DNA of 64,000 bases from Nocardioides aromaticivorans (lineage in GTDB: Bacteria; Actinomycetota; Actinomycetes; Propionibacteriales; Nocardioidaceae): NCBI RefSeq assembly GCF_013408525.1, contig NZ_JACBZM010000001.1, forward strand, positions 3,968,001-4,032,000, given 5' to 3'. Numbering within the stretch: the first letter of the stretch is position 1; every line of letters starts with the position of its first letter. The notes beneath the pieces are model-generated. The model saw nothing but the letters and a program-made list of their open reading frames with translations. It was not told the DNA's origin and did not search any database. Shown here in pieces: positions 59,467-64,000 of the stretch. Both the position numbers and the translations under genes were made by a program.

Positions 59467-61152
59467 GTGGCCGTCCACGGAATCGACCTCGGGACCACCT
59501 GCTCGGCGATCGCCCGGACCGACAGCAGCGGTCGGCCGCAGGTGCTCGTCGGCATGACCGGCGAAGCGACCGTGCCCTCCGTCGTGCTCTTCGCCTCCGA
59601 CCGCGAGCACCTCGTCGGGGAGGGCGCGCGCCGGCAGGCGCGCCTCGACCCCGAGCACGTCTGCGCGCTGGTCAAGCGCCGGATGGGCGAGTCGGACTGG
59701 CGCTTCGTGGCCCACGGCCGCAGCTGGTCGGCCGCCGCCGTGTCGTCGCTGATCCTGAAGTCGGTCTGCGAGGACGCCGCCTTCGGGTCGGGGGAGCAGG
59801 TCACCTCGGCGGTGATCACGGTGCCCGCCTACTTCGGCGACGAGGAGCGCCGGGCGACCACGCTCGCCGGCACCTACGCCGGCCTCGACGTGGTCGACGT
59901 CCTCTCCGAGCCGATCGCCGCCGCGCTGTCGTACGGCTTCGGCCGCCTGGACGGCTCCTTCGGCCTCACCAAGGACGCCGGCTACGAGACCGTCCTCGTC
60001 TACGACCTCGGCGGCGGCACCTTCGACGCCACGGTGATCGAGCTCGCCGACCGCCGGATCTCGGTGCTCGCCGTCGACGGGGACCACCAGCTCGGCGGCG
60101 CCGACTGGGACGAGCGGATCTGCCTGCACCTCTCGCGCCAGTTCTGCGCGGAGAACCCCGATGCCGAGGACCCGCTCGACGACTCGGCCGGCGCCCAGGA
60201 GCTGGTCATCGCCGCGCAGCGGGCCAAGCACGACCTCTCCGACCGCGAGTCCACCGAGGTCGTCGTCACCCACGACGGCGCCCGGTCGACGGTCACGCTG
60301 ACCCGGGCCGAGCTGGAGGACATGACCTCCGCGCTGCTGCGCCGCACGATCGACCTGACCCGGTCCTGCCTCGAGGCGGCGTCGCGCCGCGGCGTCGGCC
60401 GTGTCGGCCGGGTGCTGATGGTCGGCGGCTCCTCGCGCATGCCGATGGTCGAGAAGGCGCTGCGGGCCGAGCTCGGCATCGCGCCGGAGCTGCACGACCC
60501 CGACCTCGCCGTCGCGAAGGGCGCCGCGCTCTACGGTGCGAAGAAGGAGCTGGAGCGGCTCGTCGAGGGAGACCTCGTGACCCGCGGCCGGCTGCGGGCG
60601 GGCGACCGGATCGAGGACGCCCCGCCCGACGAGCTCGACGCGGCCTGCCGCCGGGTCGCGGACGCTCTCGGCCAGCCGCTCGCGCAGGTCCGGCGCGCGA
60701 TCGAGATCCGGGTCGACACGGTCGTGTCCCGTGGCTTCGGCGTGCTCGCGGCCAACCCGATGACCGGCGAGCTCGAGCCGGTCTGGCTGGTGCACCGCAA
60801 CGACCGGCTGCCGATCAACGTGAGCCGCTCGTTCGGGACGGTACGACGCGACCAGGACGCCATCGAGATCCGGATCGTCGAGCAGCAGAGCCAGGCCGAG
60901 TCGATGCGCGTGCAGGACGTCAAGCTCCTCGTCGCCGGCACCATCGAGGGCATCCCGCCGGGCTACGACGAGGGCAGCGAGGTGCGGGTCCGGTTCCTCA
61001 TGGGCTTCGACGGCCTGCTGACCGTGCTGGCCGACCACGTCGAGGCCCGGCTCCCGCTCACCCTCACCGCCCAGACCGGCGCGACGCTCTCGCAGGCGGA
61101 GGTAGCACGCGAGCGTGAGCAGCTCCAGCGGACGCGGCGGCGCGACGCGTGA
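59467..61152 (+). CDS. non-canonical Hsp70-family chaperone
   Basis: 561 residues. The actin-like ATPase is intact: GIDLGTTCSAIA (phosphate 1), VYDLGGGTFDATVIEL near residue 178 (phosphate 2) and VLMVGGSSRMPMVEKAL near residue 318 (adenosine). The C-terminal part is about 180 residues and does not resemble the DnaK substrate-binding domain with its helical lid. A short beta-rich segment (VWLVHRNDRLPINVSRSFGT to LPLTLTAQTG) is seen instead. No EEVD-type tail is present. This is therefore a paralogue, not the housekeeping DnaK. Gene order: GrpE-like, Hsp70, then a large partner overlapped by four bases. Confidence 0.88.
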   Translation: MAVHGIDLGTTCSAIARTDSSGRPQVLVGMTGEATVPSVVLFASDREHLVGEGARRQARLDPEHVCALVKRRMGESDWRFVAHGRSWSAAAVSSLILKSVCEDAAFGSGEQVTSAVITVPAYFGDEERRATTLAGTYAGLDVVDVLSEPIAAALSYGFGRLDGSFGLTKDAGYETVLVYDLGGGTFDATVIELADRRISVLAVDGDHQLGGADWDERICLHLSRQFCAENPDAEDPLDDSAGAQELVIAAQRAKHDLSDRESTEVVVTHDGARSTVTLTRAELEDMTSALLRRTIDLTRSCLEAASRRGVGRVGRVLMVGGSSRMPMVEKALRAELGIAPELHDPDLAVAKGAALYGAKKELERLVEGDLVTRGRLRAGDRIEDAPPDELDAACRRVADALGQPLAQVRRAIEIRVDTVVSRGFGVLAANPMTGELEPVWLVHRNDRLPINVSRSFGTVRRDQDAIEIRIVEQQSQAESMRVQDVKLLVAGTIEGIPPGYDEGSEVRVRFLMGFDGLLTVLADHVEARLPLTLTAQTGATLSQAEVAREREQLQRTRRRDA

Positions 61153-63308
61153 GCGGCCGGCGCCCGCCCTTCGACGGCAACGACTACCGCAAGCGGGTCC
61201 TCGCCGCGATCCAGAAGCGCGGCGGCGCCGAGGGGGCCGACCCGTTCGAGGTCTACGACCTGCCCGTCGACGAGGTCGGGCGGTGGAGCGACGCCGACGT
61301 CGCCGCGCAGGTGGACGAGGTCTGGGGCTTCTGGCAGCGCCAGCGCGACCACCCCAAGTACGGCACCCTCGTCGGCATCCTCGTCGCGTTGCACGAGCAG
61401 AACAGCGCCGAGGTGCTCGACCCGCGCCGTCGGGGCCATCTCGTCGAGCAGGTCCGCCAGCAGCGCGCGGCGCGTGACTCCGCACGGTTCCAGCCGCTCG
61501 ACGAGGCGATCGCCCGGCTGGTCCAGCGCCACGGCGGCATCCCGCGCGACAAGCTCGAGGGGCTCGTCGAGGTCGGCGCGCTCGGCGGGCTGAGCCGCGC
61601 CGAGGTCGAGCTGCGGCTGCGCCGGCACCGGGTCGTCGACACGGCCCCCGCGCCACCGCCCCCGCCGCCGGTCGCGAGCAGCCCGGTCAGCGACCACCGC
61701 CGCCAGCAGGTGCGCGACCTGCTCGACGAGTTCGGCCGGCTCCAGGAGCAGCCGCCTCCTCCCACCCTGCTGGCCCTGCTGGGCCTGGGACCGGACGCCG
61801 ACGACGCGGAGGTCGCCCACCGCGCCGAGGCGTGGCGGGTGCGTTGCCGGGAGCTCCCGCCGCTGCGGATCCGCGCCGTCGCCGACGAGCTGATGGTGCA
61901 CGTCGCCGAGTTGCTCGAGGCCGGCCCGATCGTCCGTGACGCCTACCTCGACGCCGTCGTGCACGACGTCCGGGCGCGCCTGCTGCCGCGGGTGCGCGCC
62001 GCCGTGCTCGTCGAGGACCGCCTGGTCGCCGACGACCACGAGCACCTCTACGAGGAGGCGCTCGACCTCGGTCTCGACCCCGGCCGGGCCCGCGCGGCGC
62101 TCGCGGCGATGGCTGCCGAGCTGGGCGTGGCCATCGAGCCGATGCGCGGCAGCGGCGTACCTGCTCCGGCGCCGGCTCCCGCGCGGCCGCCCGACCGGGT
62201 GTGGGAGGAGATGCTCCGGGCCGCACGGGCCGCGCTGCGACGCGGTGCGCTGCTGGAGGCCCGGCGTCTCGTCGCGCAGGCGCGGGCCACGGGCGACCCG
62301 GCGTCCGCCACCCCCGTCCGGGCGGTGTCCGACGAGGTCGACGAGGCGATCCGCGAGGCCGAGCTGCGCTGGCGTGCGGTGTCGGCTGCGCTCGGTGCGC
62401 GCCGGTTCGCGGAGGCCATCGACCACCTGGAGCACCTCGCCCGGGTCGCGTCCGACCTGCCGAGCCCGGCCGGGCTCGACACTGCCGAGGCCGAGCTGGC
62501 CCGGGCCAGGGGCGAGGTGCGCGAGGCCGACGCCCGCGTCGCCGATGCCCGCGCGGCGGCCGACCCGGTGGGCGCGCTGATGACGGTGCTCGAGCGGTGG
62601 CCCCAGCACCCGGCCGCGGTGGCGGCCCTCGCCGCGATGCCGCTGCACCCGCCTTCGGCCGTGCGCGCCGTCCGCGACGGGTCCGGCGCCGTCGTGGTCA
62701 GCTGGCAGCCGTCGCCGACCAGCGGCGCGACCTACAAGGTCTCCCGCGTCGAGCCGAAGGGGACGACGCGCGTCGTCGGCCGGACCGCGGCCCCGCAGAT
62801 CGAGGACGGCGGCGCCCCGGCTGGTTCCGACGTTCCCGTGTACGTCGTCGTGGCGGTCCAGCCGGGACGGGTCTCCGACGAGGTCCGGTCCGACCAGGCC
62901 GTCGTACCGGCCCCGGCTCCGCCGGCACCCGCTCAGCCGGCACCCGCTCCGCCGCCACCCGCTCCGCCGCCGGCGGCAGCGCCACCACCACCTCCGCCCC
63001 CGGCCGCTCCGCCGACATCCGCTCCGGCGCCACCCGCTCCGCCGCCACCGGCAGCGGTCCCGGGCGCCACCGACGTCACCGCCGTCCGGGCTCCCGACGG
63101 CTCGGTGCACGTGCGCTGGAACGGACCGGCCGACGCCGAGTTCAAGGTGTCGCGCCGCGCGCCGGACGGGCGCTGGCAGGTCGTCGGCCGCACCCGTGGC
63201 CATGAGCTGGAGGACGGGGGAGCGGCGCCCGGCGAGGTGCCGCTCTACTCCGTCTCCGCCAGCAGCGCGGCGGGCTTCGCCGCGGACGCGTTCTCCGCGC
63301 CCGTCTGA
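61149..63308 (+). CDS. Hsp70-associated partner with J-like domain, FN3 domains and Pro-rich linker
   Basis: 719 residues. Residues 1-~130 are an alpha-helical domain (PFDGNDYRKRVLAAIQKRGG, DPFEVYDLPVDE). Around residues 205-255 the segment TLLALLGLGPDADDAEVAHR recalls the start of a J domain, but the HPD motif is absent. A helical middle runs to ~490. An FN3-like domain follows (AVVVSWQPSPTSGATYKVSRVE, ~500-580). A Pro/Ala-rich linker spans ~585-636, and a second FN3-like domain closes the protein (VHVRWNGPADAEFKVSRRAP). GTG 61149 overlaps the Hsp70 stop (GTGA). Likely a scaffold or substrate receptor for the Hsp70; this is inferred. Confidence 0.7.
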   Translation: MSGRRPPFDGNDYRKRVLAAIQKRGGAEGADPFEVYDLPVDEVGRWSDADVAAQVDEVWGFWQRQRDHPKYGTLVGILVALHEQNSAEVLDPRRRGHLVEQVRQQRAARDSARFQPLDEAIARLVQRHGGIPRDKLEGLVEVGALGGLSRAEVELRLRRHRVVDTAPAPPPPPPVASSPVSDHRRQQVRDLLDEFGRLQEQPPPPTLLALLGLGPDADDAEVAHRAEAWRVRCRELPPLRIRAVADELMVHVAELLEAGPIVRDAYLDAVVHDVRARLLPRVRAAVLVEDRLVADDHEHLYEEALDLGLDPGRARAALAAMAAELGVAIEPMRGSGVPAPAPAPARPPDRVWEEMLRAARAALRRGALLEARRLVAQARATGDPASATPVRAVSDEVDEAIREAELRWRAVSAALGARRFAEAIDHLEHLARVASDLPSPAGLDTAEAELARARGEVREADARVADARAAADPVGALMTVLERWPQHPAAVAALAAMPLHPPSAVRAVRDGSGAVVVSWQPSPTSGATYKVSRVEPKGTTRVVGRTAAPQIEDGGAPAGSDVPVYVVVAVQPGRVSDEVRSDQAVVPAPAPPAPAQPAPAPPPPAPPPAAAPPPPPPPAAPPTSAPAPPAPPPPAAVPGATDVTAVRAPDGSVHVRWNGPADAEFKVSRRAPDGRWQVVGRTRGHELEDGGAAPGEVPLYSVSASSAAGFAADAFSAPV
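62905..63060 (+). repeat. GC-rich repeat coding a Pro/Ala linker
   Basis: Imperfect units around GCCACCCGCTCCGCC are repeated in tandem and encode PAPPPPA-like stretches between the two FN3 domains. Length variation between strains is to be expected. Confidence 0.75.
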
Positions 63309-63311
63309 CCC

Positions 63312-64000
63312 TCAGGCGGGCACGGCGCGCAGCGAGAAGCGGGCCCGGTACTGCTGCGGCGAGAGCCCGACCCGGTCGCGGAAGTGCTTGCGCAGGGCCG
63401 CGGCGGTGCCGAAGCCTGCCTCGTCGGCGACGAGGTCGATGGTCGCGTCGGTGGTCTCCAGCAGCTCCTTGGCACGGTCCACGCGCGCCGCGACCAGCCA
63501 GTTGCCGAGGGTCAGGCCGGTCTCGGCGCGGAAACGGCGGGTGAGCGTCCGCACGCTCATGCCGAAGGCGGCGCCGACCTCGTCGAGGCTCACCGGCCGG
63601 TCGAGCCGGGCGAGCAGCCACGCGCGCACCTCGGCCATCGCACCGGCCTCGTCGGCCAGCGTCGGGCGGGGCACGAACTGGGACTGGCCGCCGCCGCGGT
63701 GCGGTGGGGCCAGGGTCAGCCGGGACACGTCGGCAGCCGCGGCGGCCCCCAGGTCACGCGCGATGATGTGCAGGGTGAGGTCGATGGCGGCCGACGCGCC
63801 GGCCGCCGTGAGGACGTCGCCCTCGTCGACGAAGAGCTCGTCGGGCCGGAACACGACCTTCGGGAAGGCGGCGCGGAACTCGTCCGCCGCGCACCAGTGG
63901 GTGGTCGCGGCGCGCCCGTCGAGCAGCCCGGAGGCGGCGACGGTGAAGGCGCCGGTGCAGTAGGAGACGACCCGTGGCGCGCCGAGGTCCGCGAGCCCGA
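63312..64000 (-). CDS. GlxA-type AraC-family regulator, 5' end outside window
   Basis: The frame is open to the right edge, so the N-terminus is missing; about 228 residues are visible. The upstream part (GAPRVVSYCTGAFTVAASGLLDGRAA) is a DJ-1/PfpI-like ligand domain with the Cys elbow, and DEFRAAFPKVV follows. The C-terminal HTH runs from VSLDEVGAAFGMSVRTLTRRFRAETGLTL to LVADEAGFGTAAALRKHFRDRVGLSPQQYR. These are the two helix-turn-helix motifs of AraC regulators. It ends three bases after the convergent partner gene of the Hsp70 cassette. Confidence 0.88.
   Translation of the reverse strand, partial: GLADLGAPRVVSYCTGAFTVAASGLLDGRAATTHWCAADEFRAAFPKVVFRPDELFVDEGDVLTAAGASAAIDLTLHIIARDLGAAAAADVSRLTLAPPHRGGGQSQFVPRPTLADEAGAMAEVRAWLLARLDRPVSLDEVGAAFGMSVRTLTRRFRAETGLTLGNWLVAARVDRAKELLETTDATIDLVADEAGFGTAAALRKHFRDRVGLSPQQYRARFSLRAVPA

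Noticed and set aside
62905-63060. Possible minisatellite or CRISPR-like array
   Set aside because: The repeats are in frame and simply encode a Pro/Ala linker between two folded domains.

Overview
The window is a GC-rich chromosomal segment of an actinobacterium, most likely Nocardioides or a close relative. The evidence is the strong third-position GC, frequent GTG starts, stop/start overlaps of the GTGA type, and many -10 boxes (TANNNT) lying only 6-8 nt before a start codon, which implies leaderless mRNAs. Lineage markers agree: WhiB1, PdtaS, SigR/RsrA, the fused 2-oxoglutarate enzyme Kgd, the 24-residue ribosomal protein bL37, and WS/DGAT. No insertion sequence, phage gene, CRISPR array or rRNA operon was seen. 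One tRNA (Arg, CCG) is present.

Layout. 1-5382: a tightly coupled neutral-lipid operon (alpha/beta hydrolase, acyltransferase, acyl-CoA synthetase, WS/DGAT acyltransferase, second hydrolase). 5384-13606: a housekeeping and stress block (CBS protein, HisN, DUF2231 protein, RsgA, AroA, DoxX protein, SRAP/HMCES protein, hydrolase, SigR-RsrA, SDR enzyme). 13700-20847: bL37, a 1299-residue secreted beta-helix/Ig protein, a FlK-like thioesterase, an acetolactate-synthase-like ThDP enzyme and a DUF2785 protein. 20973-25452: signalling genes (PdtaS kinase, WhiB1, a SigB/SigF-type sigma with its RsbW-like partner) and a secreted Lys/Ala-rich protein. 25605-31827: nickel SOD with its maturation protease, malic enzyme, an MDR-family reductase, a DHA2 exporter and a PhaC-like hydrolase. 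31892-35956: a TetR regulator divergent from an electron-transfer reductase plus membrane fatty-acyl desaturase pair. 35961-41838: a complete fructose PTS locus (ptsI, DeoR regulator, fruK, fruA, ptsH). 41928-46094: a TetR regulator with two downstream genes, divergent from an MMPL exporter. 46209-52799: DUF6104 protein, Kgd, a lipoprotein, an LCP-family protein, RNase HI and a small conserved protein. 52817-58930: tRNA-Arg, argS, lysA, then SoxR with a divergent quinone oxidoreductase and MFS exporter behind a SoxR box. 58940-63308: a non-canonical Hsp70 cassette (GrpE-like protein, Hsp70, and a J-like/FN3/Pro-rich partner). 63312-64000: a partial GlxA-type AraC regulator.

Themes. The most unusual locus is the Hsp70 cassette at 58940-63308. 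Regulation is unusually readable from the sequence: a SigR-type promoter plus a separate leaderless start at sigR, a CRP-type palindrome upstream of whiB1, a SoxR box in a 19-bp spacer, a 10-bp-phased direct repeat between ptsI and its DeoR regulator, and one operator layout (GTNNAC-N4-GTNNAC) shared by both TetR loci. Several intergenic regions carry long perfect or near-perfect palindromes or an exactly periodic repeat. All functional names rest on motifs read by eye; no database search was possible.
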